A stretch of DNA of 34,065 nucleotides from positions 1-34,065 of IMG/VR virus record IMGVR_UViG_3300042261_001706; one strand, written 5' to 3'. The notes below the pieces were generated by a model. It saw only the letters and a program-made list of their open reading frames with translations, ran no database searches and was not told the origin of the DNA. The position numbers and the translations under genes were made by a program. Positions 23,575 through 29,865 of this stretch are shown here, in pieces (position 1 is the stretch's first letter; every line of letters begins with the position of its first letter). The DNA comes from a virus.

Positions 23575-24218
23575 CGGCGCGTTCTTCAAAAACCAGTCGC
23601 GGCGGCGGTTTCCTCCACGCGGGTGTTCCTACCGCTGCATGGCGGTCCCGCGGCCTCAACAGCACCGCCGCCGCGCTGGTCCTCTTTGCGGCCGTCTCCG
23701 CTCTTGCAGCGCAGGGTGGATCGCGACCTCAGGGAGCGATCTCTGAGAGAGGACAGAACGCGCCCGGAGGTCGCGTTCCACCTGCGATCCCACCGGCGAT
23801 CTGGATGCGCGTGACGGCTTACTGCCCGTGCAAGCAATGCTGCGGGCCGCACGCCTGCGGCATCACGGCCAGCGGCAAGGCCGCCGTCGGCGCGATCGCG
23901 GCGGTGGACACTCGGCGCATCCGGCTCGGCTGGATGGTGAAGGTGCCCGGCGCGGGCTGGCTCGCGGCGGAGGACACGGGCCGCGACATCCGGGGCAACC
24001 GCGTGGACGTGCTCATGCCGACGCACACGGAGGCGGTGCGCTGGGGCGTGAAGTGGCTGCCGGTGACGGTGGCCACGCGCGCGGACGTGGAGCGCGAGGC
24101 AGAGGCCGCGAGGCAGGAGGCGGCGATGGAGCGGCTCATCGCGGCGGGCCGGCGGCTCGCGGCGGGCACCTACCGGCGCGCCGACGGCACGCTGATGCTC
24201 GTGGAGGTCGCGCGATGA
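23571..24218 (+). CDS. 3D-domain protein, probable secreted cell-wall hydrolase-like
   Basis: A 215-residue protein. An N-terminal hydrophobic segment (STAAALVLFAAVSALAA) could be a leader. The 3D domain covers about residues 78-165: WMRVTAYCPCKQCCG, then ITASGKAAVGAIAAVD, then AAEDTGRDIRGNRVDVLMPT, which contains the conserved aspartates (ED...D....DVLM). 3D proteins resemble lytic transglycosylases of the MltA fold. Its location in the early operon, far from the lysis genes, is unusual. Four cysteines in the CPCKQCC cluster may bind metal or form disulfides. Confidence 0.8.
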   Translation: MTARSSKTSRGGGFLHAGVPTAAWRSRGLNSTAAALVLFAAVSALAAQGGSRPQGAISERGQNAPGGRVPPAIPPAIWMRVTAYCPCKQCCGPHACGITASGKAAVGAIAAVDTRRIRLGWMVKVPGAGWLAAEDTGRDIRGNRVDVLMPTHTEAVRWGVKWLPVTVATRADVEREAEAARQEAAMERLIAAGRRLAAGTYRRADGTLMLVEVAR

Positions 24219-24358
24219 ACATCCCGGCCACACCGGAGAAGACGATCTACTCGTTCCGCGAGTGGGCGGCGAAGTTCCTGCGCCTCGATCTGTCCGAGGC
24301 GGCCGCGTCCTTACTCTGGAGTGATTTTACCCGGGACTTCATGGGCGGGAGGAATTGA
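24215..24358 (+). CDS. 47-residue early protein
   Basis: Starts at ATG 24215, overlapping the upstream stop (ATGA). It begins MNIPATPEKTIYSFREWAAK and ends DFMGGRN. No motif is recognised; the sequence is not obviously disordered and lies in a gap otherwise without a gene. It lies a single base ahead of the next ATG, so it may be translationally coupled to it. Confidence 0.55.
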   Translation: MNIPATPEKTIYSFREWAAKFLRLDLSEAAASLLWSDFTRDFMGGRN

Positions 24359-24359
24359 C

Positions 24360-24932
24360 ATGGGACTCCACGACTTCAACCCGACGGACAGCGAAGCCGA
24401 GGCGATGGAATACCTCAGAAGTCAGAGGACAGAGGACAGAGGTCAGAGGACGGCGGAGAAGAAGAAGAGCTGGCCGCAGCGGCGGGCTTATCTCGCGGCG
24501 TGGGAGCGGTGCGCGGCGCACATGGGCTGGGAGAAGAAGGACGGCGCGAAGCGCAAGGCGCTGCGCGCGGATGTGCTCGATGTGCTGGGCGAACCGCCAA
24601 AGGAGTTCGACGAGCTGACGACGGTGGAGTTTGGCGTGGTGCTCTGGGTGCTGAACGAGATGGCGGACGGCCGGCTGCCGGACGCCGCGGCGATCCTCGA
24701 GCGCAAGGCCGTGGAGAAGCGGAACAACCTGCTCTGGCGCATCCGCAAGCTGATGGAGAGCTACGGGCCGCCGAAGGCGTGGTCCGTGCTGCGCGACCGG
24801 TTCAAGATTGTGCTCATCGAGGAGCTGGAGGCGGCGGACATGGACACGCTGGAGCAGATCCGGCGGACGTTCACGGCGAGAACATACCAGAGGACAGAGG
24901 ACAGAGGACAGAGGACGGAGACAACTTTATGA
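24360..24932 (+). CDS. GemA/gp16-like early regulator
   Basis: A 190-residue protein starting MGLHDFNPTDSEAEAMEYLR. Between residues about 35 and 110 it has features resembling the GemA/gp16 (DUF1018) family, WERCAAHMGWEKKDGAKRKA and a helix LTTVEFGVVLWVLNEMADG. The flanks are not typical: QRTEDRGQRT near residue 21 and YQRTEDRGQRTE at the C terminus are both encoded by CAGAGGA heptamer tracts. The gene precedes gam, as in other Mu-like phages. It may modulate host supercoiling and replication, by analogy. Confidence 0.5.
   Translation: MGLHDFNPTDSEAEAMEYLRSQRTEDRGQRTAEKKKSWPQRRAYLAAWERCAAHMGWEKKDGAKRKALRADVLDVLGEPPKEFDELTTVEFGVVLWVLNEMADGRLPDAAAILERKAVEKRNNLLWRIRKLMESYGPPKAWSVLRDRFKIVLIEELEAADMDTLEQIRRTFTARTYQRTEDRGQRTETTL
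24416..24452. repeat. CAGAGGA heptamer tract at the GemA-like N terminus
   Basis: Tandem, slightly degenerate 7-bp units (CAGAAGT, CAGAGGA, CAGAGGA, CAGAGGT, CAGAGGA). In the coding frame they encode SQRTEDRGQRT. Confidence 0.85.
24888..24920. repeat. CAGAGGA heptamer tract, four exact units
   Basis: Four perfect CAGAGGA units plus a partial fifth at the 3' end of the GemA-like gene, read as YQRTEDRGQRTE. The nearly identical tract at its 5' end makes the gene repeat-bounded. Confidence 0.9.
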
Positions 24933-25474
24933 CAACGAAACGAATCAAGCAGAGTGTGGCAAGCGAGATCGAGACGCGGGCAGAGGCGGAGGCGGAGGCG
25001 GCTGAGATCGCCAGCCTGGAGCTTCAGCGGCGGCGCGACCAGAACGCGATGGACAAGGAAGTGGAGCGCATCCGCAACCTTTACGGCGGGAACATCAACG
25101 CCATCGGCGCGGAGATCGAGGACCGGATGGCGCGATTGACGACGTGGGCGGACCAGAACAGGGGCGAGTTCGCAGACCGGCGGAGCATCGAGACTCCGAG
25201 CGCGACGTTCGGTTTCCGGCTCGGCACGCCGAAGGTTGGCAAGCTGCGCGGGTGGACGTGGGATCGCGTGCTGGAGGCGGTGGCCAAAACAGCCGGCCCG
25301 TTCAAGCACTGGATCCGCGAGAAGATTGAACTCGACAAGACCGCGATCCTGGCCGACCGCAGAGTCGGCGAGAAGATCGAGAGCCTCGGCATCGTCATCG
25401 AGCAGGACGAGACGTTCTATGTCGAGCCGAAGCTGAGCGCGCCGGCGAAGGCGATGAAGCAGGAGGCGGCGTAA
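24929..25474 (+). CDS. gam: Host-nuclease inhibitor Gam
   Basis: A 181-residue protein, the Gam family that binds double-stranded DNA ends and protects phage DNA from RecBCD-type nucleases. The ATG at 24929 overlaps the upstream stop. Helical front (ETRAEAEAEAAEIASLELQR) then the signature coiled region (INAIGAEIEDRMARLTTWAD; QNRGEFA), followed by the beta hairpins GFRLGTPKVGKLRGWTWDRV and the C-terminal FYVEPK. The order gemA-gam-transposase fits. It is followed by a heptamer tract. Confidence 0.92.
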   Translation: MTTKRIKQSVASEIETRAEAEAEAAEIASLELQRRRDQNAMDKEVERIRNLYGGNINAIGAEIEDRMARLTTWADQNRGEFADRRSIETPSATFGFRLGTPKVGKLRGWTWDRVLEAVAKTAGPFKHWIREKIELDKTAILADRRVGEKIESLGIVIEQDETFYVEPKLSAPAKAMKQEAA

Positions 25475-25476
25475 AT

Positions 25477-25510
25477 CAGAGATCAGAGGACAGAGAACAG
25501 AGGACAGGAA
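25477..25510. repeat. CAGAGGA heptamer tract between gam and a small gene
   Basis: Degenerate heptamer units (CAGAGAT, CAGAGGA, CAGAGAA, CAGAGGA) fill most of the short gap between Gam and the next gene, whose start codon follows at 25513. Confidence 0.8.
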
Positions 25511-25512
25511 CG

Positions 25513-25698
25513 ATGAAGACACTGACATCGAGGCAACTGGAGATCGAGCGCGTGAAGCTGGCGATCGTGACGACGAGCCTGCGGATCGAGGAGGCCAAGG
25601 CCGGCATCGCGGCGATGCAGCGGAAGAACCGCGCGCGGCTGCGGGAGATCAAACGGCAGCAGAAGGCGGCGGAGGCGGAAGTGAAGAGTTTAAAGTGA
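25513..25698 (+). CDS. Small helical early protein
   Basis: A 61-residue, highly charged helical protein (MKTLTSRQLEIERVKLAIVT; AAMQRKNRARLREIKRQQKA). The ATG follows a heptamer tract with AGGACAGGAACG as ribosome site. Between Gam and the transposase; function unknown. The C-terminal codons enter the second heptamer family (AAGTGAAGAGTTTAAAGTGAAGAG). Confidence 0.6.
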   Translation: MKTLTSRQLEIERVKLAIVTTSLRIEEAKAGIAAMQRKNRARLREIKRQQKAAEAEVKSLK

Positions 25699-25712
25699 AG
25701 AGTGGAGAGTTG
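25676..25712. repeat. AGTGAAG-type heptamer tract
   Basis: Units AGTGAAG, AGTTTAA, AGTGAAG and AGTGGAG, in the gap between the small helical gene and the transposase. The same unit is used at 9481 and 25879. Confidence 0.8.
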
Positions 25713-25723
25713 AGGAGACGACC

Positions 25724-28204
25724 ATGAGCACCCACACCGAACTGATTTGCGAGACCGGCGCTTCGGTCGCTGACAACATTTCAACCGTGGAACCAGCCGG
25801 CGGAGGAGCGGAGACGAGCCAACAGCCTACGGACATGCGCTCCCGCGATGACGCCGCCGGACCTCCACGGGTTTTTTCTGAGAGTGAAGAGTTAAGAGTG
25901 AAGAGTGAAGAAATGGGAACCGCGAAGCCGCGGCGGGTGTTGGATCTGCCGGACTTGAACGCGCCGGTGACGGCGCGCGAACTCCAGGAGGCGCTGGGGA
26001 TTTCGCGGCAGGCGGTGACGAAGGCGGCGGGCAAGGGACGGTTCGGGGAATCATTAACCCCGGGTGTGTATGTCTTCGCGCTGGCGTCGCTGCCGGAGGA
26101 TGCGCGGCGGAAGGTGACGGCGGCGCGGAAGGCGCGGCAGCGGGAGCGGGTGCGCGAGGCGCTGGCGCCGTCGGCGCTCGCGCCGGTGTTCGAGCCGGCG
26201 TTGGACCACTTCACGACGGCGGAGCAGGAGGCGGGCGGCCAGCGCCGGGACTTCGTGCTGGAGGTGGAGTTGACGGTGGCGAACGACCCGCGCGTGTCGA
26301 AGCGGGACGCGGTGGACCGGATCGTGCGGCGCGAGCTGGCGCTGGAGCGCGCGGGGCGCGTCGGTGATCTGAAGTATCCGCTGTTGCTCTCGTCGGGGAA
26401 GAATCTTGGCATCGCGCTCTCGTGGGGGAACTACAACTCATGGCACGCGCGCTGGCGGCCGTGGCGGCGCGGCGACGGCGACCGCGCGAACTGGTGGTGC
26501 CTCTGCCCGCGATACCGGGGCCACACACGCGAGCGGTTCGGGGACGACCGGTTCTGGAGAAAGTTCGCGGCGCTATACGAGTGCGAGACCCGGCGGGACA
26601 TGCACAACAGCTATCTATCGGCGCGGGAGTTCTCGATCCGGGCGGGCGTGAGCGAGCTGAACATCCCGAGCGAGCGGCAGGTGCGGTTTTTCTACGAGAC
26701 AAAGGTGGACCCGCACGTCCTCGCGGCGCGGCGGAACGGGCCGAAGCATGTATATGACCAGCTTGACAGCTTCACGATGCGGGACTGGAGCAAGGTCTCG
26801 CCGGACGAGTGTTGGACGGCGGACGGCCACATCTGCAACGTGTTCGTGCGTTACTTCGACGCGATGGCCGGGCCGATCGACCCGGCGACGGCGCTGCCGA
26901 CGGGCGGCTGGCGCTGGTGCCGTCCGGTGCTGACGCAGTGGATGGACGCGAAGACGTGGAAGACGGTGGGGCACATCTTCACGCGGGTGAGCAGCAAGGA
27001 CAGCATCGAGATCGCGCTGCGGCGTGCGATTGACAAGCGCGGCGCGGTGCCGCTGGTGGCGTATTACGACTGCGGGCGCGACTACCAGGCGTTCGGCGGG
27101 ACGGCGCGCGGCTTCGCGGGGTCGCAGCGGATGGGCTACGACGCGGACCGCGCGAAGAGCGTGTGCGAGGCGCTCGGCATCCGGGCGATCATGGCGCTGC
27201 CATATAACCCGCGCGCGAAACTGAACGAGCGGTTCTTCCGCGCGCACGAGGTCTTCATGCAGCGGTGGCCGAGTTACACGGGGATGCGCAAGGAGCAGAT
27301 GGACAAGCTCTGGCGGCGCAAGACGGGCACGGACAACCTCTGCCTCCAGGAGCGCGTGGAGACTTACCCGGAAGGGCACAAGCTCGCGGGCTGCCTCGTG
27401 CGGCCGGAGGCGCTGCCGACGATGGAGCACTTCGAGGCGGAATATCTGCGCTGGCTCGAGGAGGTCTGGAACAAGCGCCCGAGCAAGGGGCGCGTGAACT
27501 TCGGCGCGTCGCCGGATGAGACCTACTACGGCGCGAAGAGCGCGGGCCGCGATGTGTCGGCGGAGGATGTCTCGCTGGCGTTCCTCGAGGTCTACGCGAC
27601 GCGCAAGGTGGCGCGCGGCGGATACCTCCACTGGTGCCCGCCGAACGGGACGAAGCCGGACTGGAAGTTCTACCAGGACCCGGAGCTGGTGCTGCGGCGC
27701 GGGGAATACGTGCAGCTCCGCGTGGACAAACGATGGTCGCCGGCGCCGCGGCTCTTCGTCTTCGAGCGCGTGCGGCAGACGATCGCTTGCGCGGATGTGG
27801 AGACGTGGCGGCAGATCAAGTGCAGCGGGCCGCTCGGCAGCGTGCCGAACACGGCGGGCATGGAGGCGTTCGCGGGTGACGCGGAGCAATACCTCGAAGC
27901 CGGCCGAAAGCGGGCGCAATGGAAGCGGAAGATCAAGGCCGGCGTGGACGCCGCCGACCGCCTGGACGTAATGCGCGACCTGGAGGCGAGCGTGAACATC
28001 GAGCGCGGCGAGTCCGCGACGGGCCGGCGCGAGGACGGGACGTTCCGCATCGCGGCGGAGCGGAAGGTCTTCGTGCCGCAGACGGCGCGGAAGGCGGAGG
28101 AGGCCGCGATGCGCAAGGCGGTGGACGTTGCGCGCAAGGCCGTGCCCGCCGATCTGGCGGCGGCGTATCGTGGAGAAGAGGAGAACGAGAAAGCTGAGCG
28201 ATGA
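25724..28204 (+). CDS. Mu-type DDE transposase A
   Basis: An 826-residue transposase that cuts and joins phage ends. Residues about 80-105 hold a HTH-like end-binding segment (PVTARELQEALGISRQAVTK). The catalytic DDE triad is clear: first D in DECWTADGHICNVFV (about residue 367), second D in VAYYDCGRDYQ (about 449), and the glutamate in AKLNERFF (about 504). Residues near 52 (SEELRVKSEE) come from a heptamer tract. The C-terminal helical tail (RKAEEAAMRKAVDVARKAVP) would contact MuB. The last six codons and stop (28186-28204) lie in an attC-like site, so the gene end was rebuilt by cassette insertion. Confidence 0.93.
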   Translation: MSTHTELICETGASVADNISTVEPAGGGAETSQQPTDMRSRDDAAGPPRVFSESEELRVKSEEMGTAKPRRVLDLPDLNAPVTARELQEALGISRQAVTKAAGKGRFGESLTPGVYVFALASLPEDARRKVTAARKARQRERVREALAPSALAPVFEPALDHFTTAEQEAGGQRRDFVLEVELTVANDPRVSKRDAVDRIVRRELALERAGRVGDLKYPLLLSSGKNLGIALSWGNYNSWHARWRPWRRGDGDRANWWCLCPRYRGHTRERFGDDRFWRKFAALYECETRRDMHNSYLSAREFSIRAGVSELNIPSERQVRFFYETKVDPHVLAARRNGPKHVYDQLDSFTMRDWSKVSPDECWTADGHICNVFVRYFDAMAGPIDPATALPTGGWRWCRPVLTQWMDAKTWKTVGHIFTRVSSKDSIEIALRRAIDKRGAVPLVAYYDCGRDYQAFGGTARGFAGSQRMGYDADRAKSVCEALGIRAIMALPYNPRAKLNERFFRAHEVFMQRWPSYTGMRKEQMDKLWRRKTGTDNLCLQERVETYPEGHKLAGCLVRPEALPTMEHFEAEYLRWLEEVWNKRPSKGRVNFGASPDETYYGAKSAGRDVSAEDVSLAFLEVYATRKVARGGYLHWCPPNGTKPDWKFYQDPELVLRRGEYVQLRVDKRWSPAPRLFVFERVRQTIACADVETWRQIKCSGPLGSVPNTAGMEAFAGDAEQYLEAGRKRAQWKRKIKAGVDAADRLDVMRDLEASVNIERGESATGRREDGTFRIAAERKVFVPQTARKAEEAAMRKAVDVARKAVPADLAAAYRGEEENEKAER
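25879..25913. repeat. AGTGAAG-type heptamer tract inside transposase
   Basis: Units AGTGAAG, AGTTAAG, AGTGAAG and AGTGAAG in the poorly conserved N-terminal region of the transposase, encoding SEELRVKSEE in frame. Confidence 0.85.
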
Positions 28205-28272
28205 CGCCCACAACGACATCCGAATTGGAACAGGAGCGCGATGGCGTCATTCGCTCCAGCGCCTTGTTAGCA
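28180..28272 (-). repeat. attC-like site at the transposase/methyltransferase junction
   Basis: Read on the minus strand: core TGCTAAC (28272-28266), 6-base spacer, left arm, loop 28209-28242, right arm, 7-base spacer, core GTTCTCC (28186-28180). The arms 28194-28208 and 28243-28259 pair over 15 bp with two bulged bases (T at 28251 and one C at 28256/57), both on the same arm, the hallmark of attC. The core TGCTAAC is exactly complementary to the methyltransferase cassette boundary at 28889-28896. Confidence 0.85.
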
Positions 28273-28895
28273 GGCCAGCCCGCTCCATACTACGAGTCCG
28301 AAGGCATCACCATCTACTGCGATGACAATGCTCGCGTGCTGCCACACCTGTTTCCGTGTGACCTGCTACTTACCGACCCGCCGTTCGGAATCGGATTCGC
28401 GGCGCAACCAACCACCGGCCAGCGCAAACGTGGACAAGCCCGTGAATCATGGGACGATGCAACGCCGGAAGAATGGACGCTGCTGCTCGCCCGCAAACTC
28501 TGCGGCAAACAAATCATCTGGGGCGGCAACTACTTTGGGCTTCCGAGAAGCCGCTGCTGGCTATCGTGGTATAAGCCGGACGCCCCGCCGAGCATGGGAA
28601 ATGTGGAATACGCATGGACGAACCTCGACCAGAACTCGCGGCAAATAGAGCAGAGCATCGCCGCAACCAACGGCGAACGCGTCGGACACCCGACGCAGAA
28701 ACCGCTCCGGGTGATGGGCTGGGCACTGCAACAGGCCGGTGAAGCGCAAACGATACTCGACCCGTGGATGGGGAGCGGCACAACCCTCGTGGCCGCGAAA
28801 CTCGCCGGAGTGCGAGCAATCGGAATCGAGGCAAACGAAACCTACTGCAAGCTGGCGGTCGCCCGATTGGCGCAAGGCGTCCTCTGGCCTGCTAA
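28186..28895 (-). mobile_element. Single gene cassette carrying a DNA methyltransferase
   Basis: A 710-bp unit bounded by the attC-like site at 28180-28272 and the attI-like sequence at 28896. The inverted pair TTGTTAGCAGGCCA (28264-28277) and TGGCCTGCTAACAA (28885-28898) is perfect over 14 bp, as expected when a cassette start and its own attC core match. The cassette separates transposase A from the gene B leader. Strand is that of the attC; the gene itself reads on the plus strand. Confidence 0.75.
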
Positions 28896-28905
28896 CAATG
28901 ATTAG
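28201..28905 (+). CDS. DNA methyltransferase, adenine-type beta class
   Basis: A 234-residue methyltransferase. The catalytic motif IV is DLLLTDPPFGIGF (about residue 57), and the SAM-binding motif I comes later as ILDPWMGSGTTLVAAKLAG (about 190), so the motif order is beta-class. HPTQKPLRVMGWAL precedes it. DPPF suggests N6-adenine methylation. No restriction gene is nearby, so it is an orphan enzyme that may protect phage DNA. The ATG 28201 overlaps the transposase stop inside the attC stem; a TTG at 28264 starts the first residues outside the attC arms. The stop TAG lies in the attI-like sequence, which supplies the last three residues. Confidence 0.9.
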   Translation: MTPTTTSELEQERDGVIRSSALLAGQPAPYYESEGITIYCDDNARVLPHLFPCDLLLTDPPFGIGFAAQPTTGQRKRGQARESWDDATPEEWTLLLARKLCGKQIIWGGNYFGLPRSRCWLSWYKPDAPPSMGNVEYAWTNLDQNSRQIEQSIAATNGERVGHPTQKPLRVMGWALQQAGEAQTILDPWMGSGTTLVAAKLAGVRAIGIEANETYCKLAVARLAQGVLWPANND

Positions 28906-28925
28906 GCGACGGACGGTTAGCATAT
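28896..28925 (-). other. attI-like site, copy 1 (occupied by the methyltransferase cassette)
   Basis: Agrees at 27 of 30 positions with the sequence immediately upstream of the integrase remnant (33588-33617). On the minus strand it reads GCTAACCG...GCCTAATCATTG and its final G abuts the cassette start TTAGCA. GCCTAAT-CATT-GTTAGCA resembles the inverted-core simple site of attI. Here it is followed by gene B leader sequence instead of intI. Confidence 0.65.
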
Positions 28926-29026
28926 CAACATCGAGGAACTGAAAGGAGAACGAGATGAGCATGGACGACGAGAATGATTTCAACCCGCAAGGCGGGCAAC
29001 TGACGACGACGGTGACGATCAACGTG
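28896..29026. repeat. 131-bp direct repeat, copy 1 (attI-like plus gene B start)
   Basis: Matches 29735-29865 with only four mismatches, at an offset of 839 bp. It contains the attI-like stretch, the ribosome site and the first 24 codons of gene B. Copy 1 then runs into unrelated, more AT-rich sequence, while copy 2 continues as gene B. Confidence 0.92.
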
Positions 29027-29266
29027 AATACTCCAAAATACGAACTCAAAGAAACCAACCACGGGACAGATGGCTTGGACGCCACAACCAAACTCGTGGC
29101 TCGCTTCGACACAAAAGAACTGGCTGAGGCGTGGCTGGCGAGGCGCGAATACACCTACAAGGAATATGGCTCATACTCGCACGCTGACCCCAACAAGCGG
29201 CACTGTATGGGCAAAATCTCATACACCATCACGGAAGATTCGCAAGTGCCGGAGAATCCTCAATAA
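28955..29266 (+). CDS. Chimeric ORF: gene B N terminus plus unknown domain
   Basis: A 103-residue protein. The first 24 residues (MSDDE-type start, MSMDDENDFNPQGGQLTTTV) duplicate the N terminus of the gene B product. The rest (TPKYELKETNHGTDGLDATT; ELAEAWLARREYTYKEYG) is unrelated and of different base composition. The gene uses the copied B ribosome site (AAAGGAG). It may be expressed as a fusion; whether the tail is a free-standing domain is unknown. Confidence 0.6.
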   Translation: MSMDDENDFNPQGGQLTTTVTINVNTPKYELKETNHGTDGLDATTKLVARFDTKELAEAWLARREYTYKEYGSYSHADPNKRHCMGKISYTITEDSQVPENPQ

Positions 29267-29334
29267 TGTCTAACGATCAATATCTCCAACAAGCATCATG
29301 AATAACAAAACCAGAACCACCGAAGGAGTATAGA

Positions 29335-29553
29335 ATGAGAACATGGATAGCTGTATTGGCAATAATAACATCCTGCATCACCATTGGCCTGCAACTGGCG
29401 ATGCTCACACGTGGCCAGTCATCGCAGCGCACCAACAAACCTGTTTGGGTAGAGGAGAGCATTTTGGGCGTCTGTCCTGACTGCGGCAAATATGTGCCGC
29501 GAGGAGATTCTCATTATCCATGTAAATCGTTTTTGAAACGAATGTATCACTAA
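29335..29553 (+). CDS. Small membrane-anchored zinc-ribbon-like protein
   Basis: A 72-residue protein starting MRTWIAVLAIITSCITIGLQ, a membrane segment, followed by GVCPDCGKYVPRGDSHYPCK, a CPDC...PCK cysteine set that could bind zinc. It has a good ribosome site (GAAGGAGTATAG). The composition is visibly more AT-rich than phage genes. It lies between the two 131-bp repeats. Function unknown. Confidence 0.6.
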   Translation: MRTWIAVLAIITSCITIGLQLAMLTRGQSSQRTNKPVWVEESILGVCPDCGKYVPRGDSHYPCKSFLKRMYH

Positions 29554-29572
29554 CCACCGAAGGAGTAATGCC

Positions 29573-29734
29573 ATGACCAAGAAAACCAAAAAGAAGTGCG
29601 GAGCGAGGAAGTGTTTACCATTCACCACGAAAGGCTACCACGTCTGCGGGCGACCAGCAGGACACCAGGGCAAGTATCGTTGTGGCTGGTTGGATGACCA
29701 TGACTGCCGGCCATGCGCTTACGAATGGAGATAG
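29573..29734 (+). CDS. Cysteine/lysine-rich miniprotein
   Basis: A 53-residue protein: MTKKTKKKCGARKCLPFTTK, then HVCGRPAGHQGKYRCGW and DHDCRPCAYEWR. Six cysteines and several histidines in C/H clusters suggest a zinc-binding fold. Its leader (AACCACCGAAGGAGTAATGCC) repeats the leader of the preceding gene almost exactly. Its stop is directly followed by the second attI-like copy. Not recognised. Confidence 0.55.
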   Translation: MTKKTKKKCGARKCLPFTTKGYHVCGRPAGHQGKYRCGWLDDHDCRPCAYEWR

Positions 29735-29865
29735 CAATGATTAGGCGACGGACGGTTAGCATATCAACATCGAGGAGCTGAAAGGAGAACGAGATGAGCA
29801 TGGACGACGAGAAGGATTTCAACCCGCAAGGCGGGCAACTGACGGCGAAGGTGACGATCAACGTG
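29735..29865. repeat. 131-bp direct repeat, copy 2 (attI-like plus gene B start)
   Basis: The second copy, which continues into the intact gene B. The first 30 bases (29735-29764) are the attI-like stretch. On its left the expected TT of a cassette core reads CT, so no canonical cassette boundary is present here. The region between the repeats (29027-29734) is lower in GC than the phage. Confidence 0.9.

Noticed and set aside
24416-24920. Heptamer tracts as CRISPR or as attachment sites
   Set aside because: Units are directly tandem without spacers and occur in several unrelated genes.
28264-28898. Methyltransferase unit as a small insertion sequence with 14-bp inverted repeats
   Set aside because: The repeat is part of cassette core complementarity, no transposase is inside, and the left repeat is embedded in a hairpin with bulged bases.
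28885-28925. A very short attC (core TGCTAAC, 19 bases, core GTTAGCA) at the right of the methyltransferase cassette
   Set aside because: No paired arms can form in so short a stretch, and the same sequence recurs at 33588 next to intI, so it fits attI better than attC.
29268-29287. GTCTAAC and TATCTCC near 29.27-29.29 kb as another cassette boundary
   Set aside because: GTCTAAC fits a core and TATCTCC pairs with GGAGATA at 29727-29733, but there is no arm structure and the spacing is too small for an attC.
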